In this document: one piece after another, positions 42,694 through 51,395 of the stretch
How the letters are laid out: each line of letters begins with the position of its first letter
How positions within the stretch are numbered: position 1 is the first letter of the stretch
Origin: Fodinicola acaciae
GTDB lineage: Bacteria; Actinomycetota; Actinomycetes; Mycobacteriales; HKI-0501
DNA: 64,000 nucleotides
Assembly (NCBI RefSeq): GCF_010993745.1
Contig: NZ_WOTN01000003.1
Span: 1,426,001 to 1,490,000, forward strand
Direction: 5' to 3'
Made by a program: the position numbers and the translations under genes
Notes under the pieces: generated by a model
What the model saw: only the letters and a program-made list of their open reading frames with translations
Database searches by the model: none
What the model was told of the DNA's origin: nothing

Positions 42694-43314
42694 ATGAGCG
42701 ACGAGTACGGCATCCCTGACAACATGTTCGGCTACGTTCCGCCCGAGGTGTACGACATCGTCGGACGTATCACGATGCTGGCCGCCGTCCTCGACATGAA
42801 GCTCCAGCACCTCACGGAGGCGCTGCACACGCTGGCGTTCGCCGTGGGTGGCGCCGATGACGCGGTCTTCGCGCGAGCTGGCGACTCGCGTACGGCGCTC
42901 ATCAAATGCTGCCGGAAGACGGTTGAGCACCTGGCGGCCGCTGGCGATTCGGGCAGTCTGCGCGCGGAGGTTTGCGCCTTCCTCGACGGTGCCGAAGCGG
43001 CGCTCAATGAGCGCAACGACGTTGTGCACAGCGTGTGGTCGAATCCGCGGACTGACCCGCTTTACGGCTGGCGGTACGCACGGCCTAAGCAGCGCGATGA
43101 GGGAGGACCTCCGGTGAGGTCGTACTTGCCGAGCGTTCAGCAGCTCAAGGACCTCATCGGGACCTTTGTGGCCCTGATTAACCATGTCCAGCAGCTCTTG
43201 CCGATTGTCAGTGGATTTACGCCGTTGCCTACGGACGCCCAATGGGGACAAGCCCACCGCAAAGGCAAAAGTCCGCACCTGACGATTGGCCGTCCTGGCG
43301 CGGCGCCGTCTTGA
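42694..43314 (+). CDS. Helical protein with RX4H motif (possible HEPN-like)
   Basis: 206 residues. Predicted mostly helical. Residues 107-112, RNDVVH in AALNERNDVVHSVW, form an Arg-x4-His motif as in HEPN ribonucleases, and the preceding conserved polar 'NE' is also usual. No partner nucleotidyltransferase (MNT) gene is beside it. It may be a stand-alone HEPN toxin or defence protein of the element, but the assignment rests on one motif. No family named with certainty. Confidence 0.5.
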   Translation: MSDEYGIPDNMFGYVPPEVYDIVGRITMLAAVLDMKLQHLTEALHTLAFAVGGADDAVFARAGDSRTALIKCCRKTVEHLAAAGDSGSLRAEVCAFLDGAEAALNERNDVVHSVWSNPRTDPLYGWRYARPKQRDEGGPPVRSYLPSVQQLKDLIGTFVALINHVQQLLPIVSGFTPLPTDAQWGQAHRKGKSPHLTIGRPGAAPS

Positions 43315-43355
43315 CCGAATGAGCTCACCTTGCGCTGCCGGTAGGGCTTAGGGCG

Positions 43356-43883
43356 TTACGAAGTAGGCGGCTCGTCTGCTTCAGCGAACTGCACAGTACC
43401 GCGGAATCCGCGTAGCCTGCCGACAGCATTCCACCAGGGACTAAACAGATACTCCTGGACCGGCTTAGTGTCCTGCACTAGCAACTCGGCTTTTTGTGCT
43501 GGAGTGCGGTCGGAGACCATGACCATGCGGGCTCGTAGGGCGTAGCTGACGGCTACGCGGCGCGGCCGGCCTATGTAGGTGCCGGCAGTCAGCATGTCGT
43601 CGTAGACAGCCTTGACCGTGTCGTCGAGGCGCTGGTAGCTCCGGTCAATTTCGGCTTGGTAGGCCCGCCGGTTGTCGTCTCGAACGTCGGCTGGCAGTTC
43701 CGGCCAGAGGACCTTTGTGGCTTCCATTGCCACGATGACGAGGCGTTCGCCGAGTTCGTAGCGGCGGCGGGCACTCTGGAGGAGGCGTTCCTTGCGGATC
43801 TCAAGCCATGGCTTCGCCAGCCACTCGATGCCAAGTGCGACAACCAGCGAGACCACGGCCGAGACGATGACGTTCGTTGTCAT
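43356..43883 (-). CDS. Hypothetical protein with N-terminal membrane anchor
   Basis: 175 residues: TTNVIVSAVVSLVVALGIEW is one membrane helix, followed by a basic, helical cytoplasmic region (KPWLEIRKERLLQSARRRYE). Convergent with the RX4H gene. No family recognised. Likely phage- or element-derived. Confidence 0.6.
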   Translation of the reverse strand: MTTNVIVSAVVSLVVALGIEWLAKPWLEIRKERLLQSARRRYELGERLVIVAMEATKVLWPELPADVRDDNRRAYQAEIDRSYQRLDDTVKAVYDDMLTAGTYIGRPRRVAVSYALRARMVMVSDRTPAQKAELLVQDTKPVQEYLFSPWWNAVGRLRGFRGTVQFAEADEPPTS

Positions 43884-44064
43884 GGCAGCAGTATCCGCGC
43901 TGTGAGCGAACGTCGGATCATCCGCTCAGGCCTTGGTCGTCTGCCGAGTGCATCGAACGTCCATGGCTATGAATTGTCGTTGACTGCGTTGTAAATTCCA
44001 CTTTTTCTATTTGGAACAATTAGTGCATACTGAATATTGGTAAGGATTGAAAGGAGGTCGATCA

Positions 44065-44520
44065 ATGCCGCATCCTGAACAAAGACAGCGAAAAACTCCG
44101 GTTAGTTTGCCCGAGTACCTCAGGAGCGGTCGAGAACACAAGGGGCTGACGTCAAGCGAGCTTGCGAGACGCTTGCACACTCGCGCTGCGTACGTCTCGC
44201 GGGTGGAGGCTGGGAAGTTCCGTCCGTCGCCTGAGCGACTATACCGCTGGGCCGCAGAGCTAGGGTTGAGTTACAACGATGCTTTCGGCTATGCCGGCTA
44301 CCCGAGCCCCGATGACCTACCAAGTTTTCCACCCTATCTGCGCGCCAAGTACGACATGAGCGATGCAGTAGCTCGGAAAATTTGTACGTACTTTGACAAG
44401 CTCAAAGCCGAACACGGCTTTGTCGAACGGCACACGCCAGAACCAGCCGACCCGCGCCACGACTTGACGTGGTCGGAGCTGCTGGAGCTGGATGAGCTGC
44501 CGCCCGAACTGTACAACTGA
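44065..44520 (+). CDS. XRE-family repressor of the integrated element
   Basis: 151 residues from ATG 44065, with a perfect AAAGGAGG ribosome site. HTH_3 domain: LPEYLRSGREHKGLTSSELARRLHTRAAYVSRVEAGKFRPSPERLYRWAAELGLSYNDAFGYAGY. The AT-rich upstream region has TTCCA/TGGAA inverted repeats (around 43997-44018). Followed by an ImmA/IrrE protease gene; in known elements (ImmR/ImmA) the protease cleaves the repressor on induction, so this pair probably controls the element's excision. Confidence 0.85.
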   Translation: MPHPEQRQRKTPVSLPEYLRSGREHKGLTSSELARRLHTRAAYVSRVEAGKFRPSPERLYRWAAELGLSYNDAFGYAGYPSPDDLPSFPPYLRAKYDMSDAVARKICTYFDKLKAEHGFVERHTPEPADPRHDLTWSELLELDELPPELYN

Positions 44521-44588
44521 AGGCACGGACCACCTGTTGCAACCGAATCGTAACGAAAAGGGGTGGGCATAACGACATAAGGAGCTAC

Positions 44589-45287
44589 ATGGAAGAACTG
44601 CCAACTAATACTATTCATCGCCTGCGCGACCAGATGCCCTCGATGCTGGACATCCTGCCGCGGGGCCTTACGACGGCCGAAGCGCGGCTAGTGGCTGAGC
44701 GCCAAGCCAGCCTGCTGCTGCGGCTGCTCGATGTGCGCCAGCCGTGCGCCGACATCGAACGGCTGCTGGAGCTGCCAGAGCTGGAGGTCGAGTTCCTGCC
44801 GGGCATCCCCGAGTCGGGCACGTCGGCGTGGCGCCGAGACCACTGGCATATCCGCCTGAACTCGGACGACGACCTGTGGCGCTCGCGCGTGACGCTGGCG
44901 CACGAGTTCAAGCACATCCTCGACGACCCGTTCCGGGAGCAGCTGTATCCGGGCTGGACGTACGACAGCGACGGCAAGGCCCCGCGGCAAGCCGAGGAGA
45001 TCTCGGACTACTTCGCGGGCTGTGTGCTGGTACCGAAGCGCTGGCTGGTGAATGTCTGGTACGCCGGCGTACATGACGTGCCGACGCTAGCGGCTACTTT
45101 CGACGTGTCCGAAAGTCTAATTTTGACGCGGCTGGAGCAAACCGGCATCGAGGAAAAGGCACAGCCGGAGCACGAGCGGCATCCGCGACGGCCGTATACG
45201 CGCGCTGCTCTTCCTCGACTGGGTAGGCGCCTGGAGAGCCAACCAGCGCGACGACACGCTCTTGAACTGACTGGAGAGCGCGGATGA
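44589..45287 (+). CDS. ImmA/IrrE-family metallopeptidase
   Basis: 232 residues. The zinc motif HEFKH (His105, Glu106, His109) with the downstream acidic ligand region PRQAEEISDYFAGCVLVP identifies the ImmA/IrrE family. It follows the XRE gene by 68 bases. Expected role: anti-repressor protease acting on the XRE protein. The basic, Pro/Arg-rich tail is longer than usual. The last 4 bases overlap the next gene (ATGA). Confidence 0.9.
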   Translation: MEELPTNTIHRLRDQMPSMLDILPRGLTTAEARLVAERQASLLLRLLDVRQPCADIERLLELPELEVEFLPGIPESGTSAWRRDHWHIRLNSDDDLWRSRVTLAHEFKHILDDPFREQLYPGWTYDSDGKAPRQAEEISDYFAGCVLVPKRWLVNVWYAGVHDVPTLAATFDVSESLILTRLEQTGIEEKAQPEHERHPRRPYTRAALPRLGRRLESQPARRHALELTGERG

Positions 45288-45556
45288 GCGATACCTTTGC
45301 GTCTCAACCCGAGCGCTACCTTATCGACCCGGCGGACGAGCCGGTCCTGCTAACCATTCCCGAAGCCATGGCCATCCTGGCAGTAAACCGCTGGGGGCTG
45401 CAGCGGCTCATATGGGATCGGCAACTGGCCACGGTGAAGATTGGCGGCCGGCGACTGGTCCCCGAGGAAGCAGTTAGCGCTGTGTTAGAACGACGACTGG
45501 TCGACATCGGGCCGGTGGATGACGTAGCACCGGAGCCGGCGAACAGCGCAACGTAA
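45284..45556 (+). CDS. Excisionase-like HTH protein 1
   Basis: 90 residues. VLLTIPEAMAILAVNRWGLQRLIWDRQLATVKIGGRRLVPEEAV is the HTH_17/MerR-like excisionase fold, which binds att-site DNA. ATGA overlap with the ImmA-like gene; 15 bases before the second excisionase-like gene. Confidence 0.75.
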   Translation: MSDTFASQPERYLIDPADEPVLLTIPEAMAILAVNRWGLQRLIWDRQLATVKIGGRRLVPEEAVSAVLERRLVDIGPVDDVAPEPANSAT

Positions 45557-45571
45557 ACGGAGAAGTCATGT

Positions 45572-45829
45572 ATGGAATCCAGCAAACAGAATAATCATTT
45601 AGAACCTGTTCTCAAGCTCAGAAGGATCGCCTCCTCTCGGCTGCGCGTGGACCGGATGCTGCTGACTGTCGCTGAGACAGCGGAACTTTTACGAGTCAGC
45701 AAGGCGACGGTCTTTGTCACTATTCGGTCGGGACGGCTCAAGAGCGTCAAGATTGGCGCACGACGACTCGTGCCGTTGGACGCTGTCCGCGCGTTCCTCG
45801 ACGAGCTGAGCCAGGAGGAAAACCTCTGA
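45572..45829 (+). CDS. Excisionase-like HTH protein 2
   Basis: 85 residues. MLLTVAETAELLRVSKATVFVTIRSGRLKSVKIGARRLVPLDAVRAFLDEL is a clear excisionase HTH_17 domain. Stop and integrase start share one base (TGATG). Probably the directionality factor of the integrase. Confidence 0.85.
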   Translation: MESSKQNNHLEPVLKLRRIASSRLRVDRMLLTVAETAELLRVSKATVFVTIRSGRLKSVKIGARRLVPLDAVRAFLDELSQEENL

Positions 45830-47379
45830 TGGCTCGGCGTGCTCGTGGCGAAGGTACGGTCTACCAGCGCAAGGACGGTCATGGTCGGTTTGAGGCGGCC
45901 TTCTACGTCCCAACTCTCAACGGAAAACGCAAGCGGCAGCGTGTCTATGGGAAAACACGCCAAGAGGCGCAAGAGAAGCGTATTGAAATGCTGGCGAAGG
46001 TCGGGAAGGGTATCCAGCTACCCGATAAGGATTGGAAACTGTCGGCGTTTCTGGACCATTGGCTGGAGTATGCCGTCAAGCCCAAATGGCGTCCAGCCAC
46101 ATACGTGCGCCACGAGTCGATAGTCCGCGTGCATTTGAAGCCTGGTCTTGGCACATATCGCTTGTCACGGCTGTCCGTGCTCGCGGTGCAGGACTACCTC
46201 GATCGACAATTGGCATCCGGACAGTCAAAGGCATCAGTTCATCAAATGCGCAAGGTTCTTGGTGCCGCGCTCACGTGGGCGCAGCGGAAGGAGTTCCTGT
46301 TCCGTAATGTGGCGCGTCTCGCGGAGCCGCCGGGCTATCAGGCCGCTGAAGCGAAGTACTGGACGCTTGACGAGGCGCGGCGCTTCCTTGCGGCAATACC
46401 CGGACATCGCCTGTACGCTGCCTTTCTGCTGATCGTCCTGTACGGCCTGCGTGAAGGCGAAACGCTCGGCCTGCGATGGGTGGACGTAGACTTTTCGGAA
46501 GGCGTACTGCACATCCGTCAACAGTTGCAGCAGATTAACAACGAACTGGTGCAGTGCGAGCTGAAAACCAAGGCGTCAAGACGTGACGAGGCGCTAGTTG
46601 GGCTGGCGGCCGATGCGCTCGCCGCTCGCCGCGCAGCCATGATTGCAAACGGAGAGTCAATCGAGGGGCTGGTCTTTACTGGCGCGACTGGCAAGCCGCT
46701 TTGGCCGCGGAACTTCATGCGTTGCTTCCGGCGAATCTGCGCCAACGAAGGTCTACGACCAATCAAGATTCACGAGCTGCGCCATACGAACGCGACGCTC
46801 TTGAAGAAGCTGGGCGTGCCTGATCGTGACATCCAAGCAATTCTTGGTCATTCAGACCCGGCGACGACCAGGCGTCTGTATCAGCATGTCGATGAGACCG
46901 ATAAAAATGCGGCCCTGGCGAAGCTTGAGGAGCTGTTCATCCCAGCTCCGGCCCCTGTAGCTTGCCGTCAAGAACTGCCGTCAAAATGGCAATCTGTTGT
47001 AGGATTTACGAAAAATACTTTGGTGGCTCCTCCCAGACTCGAACTGGGGACACAAGGCTCTTCAGGCGTCGGCCGAACTGCTGCGCTAAGACGCCACGAT
47101 TTCAGGAACCAGTCTGATTTTACTAAATCTTATCTGTTAAATCAATGTGCTCCGAAGTTTGGGGAGCGAGTGCGCGAAGTGAGTTGGCACACGAACTTGG
47201 CTAGAACGCAGTGGTTGTTAGGGGTTGTTGCCGTCATCAACTGCCGTCAGGAGCCGGTCAGAGAACTGGTTGAGTGTCCATGCTGCGGGCGAGATATCGC
47301 CACTCATCCAGCCAAGCTCCGAACAACTTCACCAGCGAAATACGTCTGCTCGCCTAACAAGATGGACAGCGCCGCATGA
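45829..47379 (+). CDS. Tyrosine-type site-specific integrase
   Basis: 516 residues. N-terminal AP2-like arm-binding part (GEGTVYQRKDGHGRFEAAFY), core-binding SAM-like domain (about residues 65-150) and catalytic domain with Arg208 (YGLREGETLGLRW), HELRH at 315-319, LGHSDPATT and Tyr351 (TRRLYQHVDE). The usual end is near residue 380; the frame then reads through a tRNA-like sequence (VAPPRLELGTQGS) and continues ~110 codons to 47379, so the extra tail is probably non-functional. Confidence 0.93.
   Translation: MARRARGEGTVYQRKDGHGRFEAAFYVPTLNGKRKRQRVYGKTRQEAQEKRIEMLAKVGKGIQLPDKDWKLSAFLDHWLEYAVKPKWRPATYVRHESIVRVHLKPGLGTYRLSRLSVLAVQDYLDRQLASGQSKASVHQMRKVLGAALTWAQRKEFLFRNVARLAEPPGYQAAEAKYWTLDEARRFLAAIPGHRLYAAFLLIVLYGLREGETLGLRWVDVDFSEGVLHIRQQLQQINNELVQCELKTKASRRDEALVGLAADALAARRAAMIANGESIEGLVFTGATGKPLWPRNFMRCFRRICANEGLRPIKIHELRHTNATLLKKLGVPDRDIQAILGHSDPATTRRLYQHVDETDKNAALAKLEELFIPAPAPVACRQELPSKWQSVVGFTKNTLVAPPRLELGTQGSSGVGRTAALRRHDFRNQSDFTKSYLLNQCAPKFGERVREVSWHTNLARTQWLLGVVAVINCRQEPVRELVECPCCGRDIATHPAKLRTTSPAKYVCSPNKMDSAA
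47021..47098 (-). other. tRNA-like sequence inside integrase end; probable attachment site
   Basis: On the minus strand the 3' half is a good tRNA end: T-arm CCCAGTTCGAGTCTGGG, acceptor AGGAGCC, then ACCA. The 5' half (GGCGTCTTAGCGCAGCAG) pairs poorly in the acceptor, D and anticodon stems, so it is not an intact tRNA gene. A 3' tRNA end beside an integrase is the expected att core after integration. Confidence 0.6.
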
Positions 47380-47483
47380 CTACGTCACGGGGCCGTACGA
47401 CAAGCCGACCGCGTTTGCGGCGCACTCAGTACATGCCGCGCGATGGTCCAATCAAGCATTGTGTCCGAGCTGCGTTGGTGTTC

Positions 47484-47750
47484 CTACGTCGTCTGCTGTT
47501 CGAGACGAGTCAGGCGTTGGTCGTGATCCGCCAGCTGCTCGGCATGAGCGTCGGCAATGGTCGCCAGTTTGGTGTCGATCTCGTCCAGCCGATTGCTGAC
47601 TTCGTTGAACCTCACATCTACCTTGGCGAACTTCGCGTCTATCGCAGCAAATTTGGCATCTAGCTCATCCCTCGTCGGCAGGTCAGCAGTCGCCTGCGTA
47701 ACTGCTGCGGTAATGAACTGCTTCAAATCGTTGAGTGTGTCTTCATCCAT
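47484..47750 (-). CDS. Small coiled-coil protein
   Basis: 88 residues: MDEDTLNDLKQFITAAVTQA then heptads DELDAKFAAIDAKFAKVDVR and FNEVSNRLDEIDTKLATIAD, an almost continuous coiled coil. No membrane segment or family certain; such proteins are frequent near integrases. Confidence 0.65.
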   Translation of the reverse strand: MDEDTLNDLKQFITAAVTQATADLPTRDELDAKFAAIDAKFAKVDVRFNEVSNRLDEIDTKLATIADAHAEQLADHDQRLTRLEQQTT

Positions 47751-47860
47751 AAGTGCTATCTATTCTGAAGCAAACCCAGTAGAAACGCAATGACGGCTCC
47801 GTGTCGCGTGATGCTATGCCGGCTGTGCGTTGACAATACAACTAAACAAGGAAACATCAC

Positions 47861-49597
47861 ATGGAACAACTCCCTACTCCCTACGAGGAGGAGGAACCCT
47901 CCCGTAACCCCTTCACCGGCTACGACCCGCACCTCGAACCGCCGTCCTTTGATGACCCCTACGACAGCCACATCCGCGAAGGCGTCATGTCCGCGGAAGC
48001 CGAACGCCGCCTCATCGACGACACCACAGCCGCCGTTATCGCCTTCAGTTACCACGGCGGCGTGGACTCGGCCTTCCTCCAGCTGGCCCGTACGGGCGAG
48101 CTCGACCCCGAGCGCCTGACCGCCGAAATCGCTGCCGCCAATGCCGAAGACATCGACTACGAAGGCGCCATGGACGCCTTAGCGGCATACTGCGCCGACC
48201 GCGCTTCCCGAGGTGCCATCGCTGCCATTCCCGACTGGGCCGACCGCGCCAGCCAAGAGCTCACCCGCCGCCACGCCGTCTGGGATGCCGCCGAAGTTGA
48301 GCGCCACCGCGACTGGCTCATCTCAGATGGCCTCTCCGCTGCCGAGGCCGAAGGCCGCGACATCGACCACCTCACGGCCCGCGAGATTGCCCGCCGCCTC
48401 CGTCCCTCTGGTATGGGGCCATTGGCGGAACTAGCCGGCTCTGGCGCCATCGAGGCGCATGGCGTCGTGGCGGAATTAGATGACATGGTCAACGCCGACA
48501 GCGGCTACGACCAGGAAATCCTGGCGCTCGGTTCGTACGTCAACAGTCGGCAGGAAGCCGGCGAGACCGCCGACATTCCCGGCTGGAACGAGCTAGGCGA
48601 GGACCACACCCACCGGCGTCGTGGCGTACATGCCGCTGGTTCTTCTGCGGATGCTGCGGCCGTGCGGACTCCCGAAGCTCCCACCGCGGAGCTTGACACC
48701 TTCTCGTGGGCTGACGCGGCTACCTGGCACGTCGACGACGAGCAGACCAGCGACCTGGACGAAGCAGCAGCCTACGCCGCGCGGTTGCGAGCCCTGTTCG
48801 AGCTTGCTAGCCAGGCGGACGCCGAACTCAGCAATCGCGCAGAGACAAACAAAATCTGGGTGGGCCGCTGCCCGTACGGCAACGATCGGCCCGGCGGCAT
48901 GGTCATGCTGCGCACACCCTACGGGGATGTCCGGATCTTTGAGACCGACTCCAGCGAGCGGCTGGCAGAGGAGTGGGAGCAGCTGGAACGGGAGCATGCG
49001 GCGTACGAGTCGGCCACGGCCGGGGCGACGGGTCGCGGGTCTGGGAGCGCTCGGCTGGACCCAGAGATATGGGTCGGTGGGCTGGCGGACTACAACGCGG
49101 GTCGGCTGCATGGTGCCTGGATGGATGCCACGCTCAGCGCGGAAGACTTGACTGACGCGGCGCGGTTCATGTTGCGCGGCAGTCACCAGCTGGGCGCCGA
49201 GGAAGCCGCGGTCTTCGACTACAGCGACTTTGGCGAACTGGGCCTGGCGGATGACCTGGGCGAGCATCCCAGCTTCGCCACGATTTCCAAGCTGGCTAGC
49301 GGCCTACGCGAGCACGGCGAGGCGTATGCGGCGTACGTGGCCGTCGTCGGCCTGCACAACCTCAACGACCTGGACACCTTCCGCGACGCTTACGAAGGCG
49401 CGTACGACACTGCGGAGGCTTGGGCCGAGGCCCACGTCGCTGCCATGGACGACAGCAACTTCCAGCAGCACGTTCCGGACTGGCTGGCGGAGCATGTGCA
49501 CATTGACTACGAGGGGCTAGCGGATGACCTGAGCAGCACCTACGAAACGGTTGCCCGGCCGGGAGGAGGCATCTATGTCTTCCGCACGGATGTCTAA
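47861..49597 (+). CDS. ardA: Antirestriction protein ArdA with long N-terminal extension
   Basis: 578 residues. From about residue 404 the ArdA fold is clear: IWVGGLADYNAGRLHGAWMD, EEAAVFDYSDFGELGLADDL, FATISKLASGLREHGEAYAA, LADDLSSTYETVARPGGGIY. ArdA mimics DNA and blocks type I restriction enzymes, helping a mobile element to enter a host. The N-terminal ~300 residues are acidic and Ala/Glu/Asp-rich with ArdA-like helical pieces (DTFRDAYEG-type repeats absent), roughly three times the normal ArdA length. The end overlaps the methyltransferase start by 23 bases. Confidence 0.85.
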   Translation: MEQLPTPYEEEEPSRNPFTGYDPHLEPPSFDDPYDSHIREGVMSAEAERRLIDDTTAAVIAFSYHGGVDSAFLQLARTGELDPERLTAEIAAANAEDIDYEGAMDALAAYCADRASRGAIAAIPDWADRASQELTRRHAVWDAAEVERHRDWLISDGLSAAEAEGRDIDHLTAREIARRLRPSGMGPLAELAGSGAIEAHGVVAELDDMVNADSGYDQEILALGSYVNSRQEAGETADIPGWNELGEDHTHRRRGVHAAGSSADAAAVRTPEAPTAELDTFSWADAATWHVDDEQTSDLDEAAAYAARLRALFELASQADAELSNRAETNKIWVGRCPYGNDRPGGMVMLRTPYGDVRIFETDSSERLAEEWEQLEREHAAYESATAGATGRGSGSARLDPEIWVGGLADYNAGRLHGAWMDATLSAEDLTDAARFMLRGSHQLGAEEAAVFDYSDFGELGLADDLGEHPSFATISKLASGLREHGEAYAAYVAVVGLHNLNDLDTFRDAYEGAYDTAEAWAEAHVAAMDDSNFQQHVPDWLAEHVHIDYEGLADDLSSTYETVARPGGGIYVFRTDV

Positions 49598-50645
49598 TCC
49601 CGCCGGCCGCGTCGACGAGCTGCCACGCCACACAGTGCTGGTTGGCGACGCACGGGCCGAGCTGTTCCGGTTGCCGGATGCCTCCGTGGACATAGTCTTG
49701 ACCAGTCCGCCGTATTTTCGGCTGCGGGACTACCAAATTGAAGGACAGTTCGGGCTGGAGCCGGATGTCGGGACGTGGGTTGGCATGCTGCGGAAGGTCA
49801 TGGCGGAAGTGGCGCGGGTGCTGGTGCCGACGGGCACGCTCTGGCTGAATCTCGGTGACAGCTACAGCTTGCATGACAAGCAAGGCGCGCCACCGAAGAG
49901 TCTGCTGCTGGCGCCGGAACGGTTGGCCGCGGCGTTGGTGGCAGATGGCTGGACGCTGCGCAACAAGGTCATCTGGAGCAAGACGAATCCCATGCCGAGC
50001 CCGGTACGCGACCGACTGAGTACGACGCACGAGTTTGTGTACGTGTTTGCGCGGCAAAAGCGGTATTTCTTTGACCTGGACGCCATCCGGCAGCCGCATG
50101 TCAGTGTGGTACGGCCACCGCGGTCGACGGCCCAGCCGGGTGTCGACAGCGTGCCGGCGAGTTGGCGCGGGCCGAACAGCGACGGCGGTTCCGGGCTGGC
50201 CAAGCTCCAGGCCGCCGGCGTGGTCGGGCATCCGCTAGGTAAGAACCCCGGCGACGTGTGGCGGTTGCCCACGGTGGGCTTCAAGGGACAGCACTTTGCC
50301 ACGTTCTCGCCGAAGCTCGTGGAGCGAGCCATCCTGGCGGGGTGTCCGGAAGCGCGGTGCGTACGGTGCAGGTTGCCGTGGCGGCGGTTGGCGATTCGGC
50401 AAGCTGGCCAGCCGGCGCGGCGCGGGAAGCTGCTGCCGACGTGCGGGTGCGGTGCCGGCGTGGGAAGCGAGCTGGGCCTGGTGCTTGACCCATTCCTGGG
50501 CAGTGGCACCACCGGCGTCGTGGCGGAACGGCTGAAGCGGGACTGGCTCGGTGTCGAGCTGCATCCGGCATACGCGGAGATCGCTGAGGAGCGGATCGCA
50601 GCAGCACGCGGACAACCAAGGGGTGGTATGGCCGCGGCGGCGTAA
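49575..50645 (+). CDS. Site-specific DNA methyltransferase (beta class, N4-cytosine or N6-adenine)
   Basis: 356 residues from ATG 49575, with GGAGGAGG upstream. Motif IV TSPPYFRLRDY (residues 43-53) precedes the SAM motif DPFLGSGTT (305-313), the beta-class order. TSPPY favours N4-cytosine or N6-adenine. An inserted Cys cluster, CPEARCVRCRLPW...TCGCGAG, lies between them and may bind zinc. No restriction enzyme gene adjoins, so a solitary modification enzyme that protects the element, together with ArdA, is likely. Confidence 0.9.
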   Translation: MSSARMSNPAGRVDELPRHTVLVGDARAELFRLPDASVDIVLTSPPYFRLRDYQIEGQFGLEPDVGTWVGMLRKVMAEVARVLVPTGTLWLNLGDSYSLHDKQGAPPKSLLLAPERLAAALVADGWTLRNKVIWSKTNPMPSPVRDRLSTTHEFVYVFARQKRYFFDLDAIRQPHVSVVRPPRSTAQPGVDSVPASWRGPNSDGGSGLAKLQAAGVVGHPLGKNPGDVWRLPTVGFKGQHFATFSPKLVERAILAGCPEARCVRCRLPWRRLAIRQAGQPARRGKLLPTCGCGAGVGSELGLVLDPFLGSGTTGVVAERLKRDWLGVELHPAYAEIAEERIAAARGQPRGGMAAAA

Positions 50646-50782
50646 GCCGTCAGACCTCTTGGCTCTCGTCCTCGGGAGCCTGCGGTCACCCGAACGCCGG
50701 GTTGTCGCAACCAGTGAAGGTGTCTGGTCACAGGACTGGACGCTGTGGTTGCGGGCCGCACCACCCCGAGGAGGTATCGGTC

Positions 50783-51139
50783 ATGACCGATCCTGCCCGT
50801 TCCGGCGTGAAAACGCTGGGAGTAAAGCTGTCAGACGAACTGCATGCGCAGTTTGCGCTGGTGGCGCAACTCGATGACATGTCGCTCGCCGACGCGGTGA
50901 AACGCGCGGTTGAGCACTACGTCGAGTACAAGCGTTCCGAGTCAGGCTTTGCGGCCAAGGCCAAGGCGGCGTTGGAGGAGATCCAGCGCGAGGCCATGGC
51001 GCAGCAGTCGGCGATTCAGTCGTTGTTTGGGGCGGAGGCGCCGACAGCGAAGACGGACGACACTGTCGTCCGGCCGCTGAGCAAGCCGAGTTCGGGACGG
51101 AAGACTGCTAAGCCGGAGGGCTCGCCGGGCAACGGCTAG
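50783..51139 (+). CDS. Ribbon-helix-helix type plasmid protein
   Basis: 118 residues from ATG 50783, with AGGAGG upstream. VKTLGVKLSDELHAQFALVAQLDDMSLADAVKRAVEHYVEYKR fits an RHH/Arc-type DNA-binding segment; a helical middle and a basic Ser/Pro-rich tail follow. Probably a regulator or partition-type protein of the element. Confidence 0.7.
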   Translation: MTDPARSGVKTLGVKLSDELHAQFALVAQLDDMSLADAVKRAVEHYVEYKRSESGFAAKAKAALEEIQREAMAQQSAIQSLFGAEAPTAKTDDTVVRPLSKPSSGRKTAKPEGSPGNG

Positions 51140-51186
51140 ACACATCCGTTGCTCGGGCTGAGTAGCCGGGAGGTGGTCGAATGACG

Positions 51187-51225
51187 GGCTGGGGGCTTTC
51201 GCTCTTTGAGCGGATGCTCCCAGCC
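51187..51225 (+). terminator. Possible hairpin terminator
   Basis: GGCTGGG (51187) and CCCAGCC (ending 51225) enclose 25 bases with a further GC block; follows the RHH gene by 48 bases. Weak. Confidence 0.35.
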
Positions 51226-51340
51226 TGAACCACTTGGAAAGTTCGGCATCGAAGATGGCTGAGAATGACTTTCGGATCCCCGCAGAGTAATGTGCCTCGG
51301 CAGCCGACCTACGTCGAACGGAGCAGCCGACTCTTCACAT

Positions 51341-51369
51341 TTGATCTTGAAGTCAAAGTGTGTTATTAC
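51341..51369 (+). promoter_or_regulatory. Sigma-70-like promoter
   Basis: TTGATC, 17 bases, TATTAC, ending 27 bases before the ATG at 51396. In an AT-rich stretch, unlike the surroundings. Confidence 0.55.
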
Positions 51370-51395
51370 TGACCAGTAGGTTAGGAGGCGTCAAA

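Noticed and set aside
47021-47098. Intact tRNA gene
   Set aside because: T-arm and acceptor 3' strand are good, but the D stem, anticodon stem and 5' acceptor strand do not pair properly; treated as att-type remnant.
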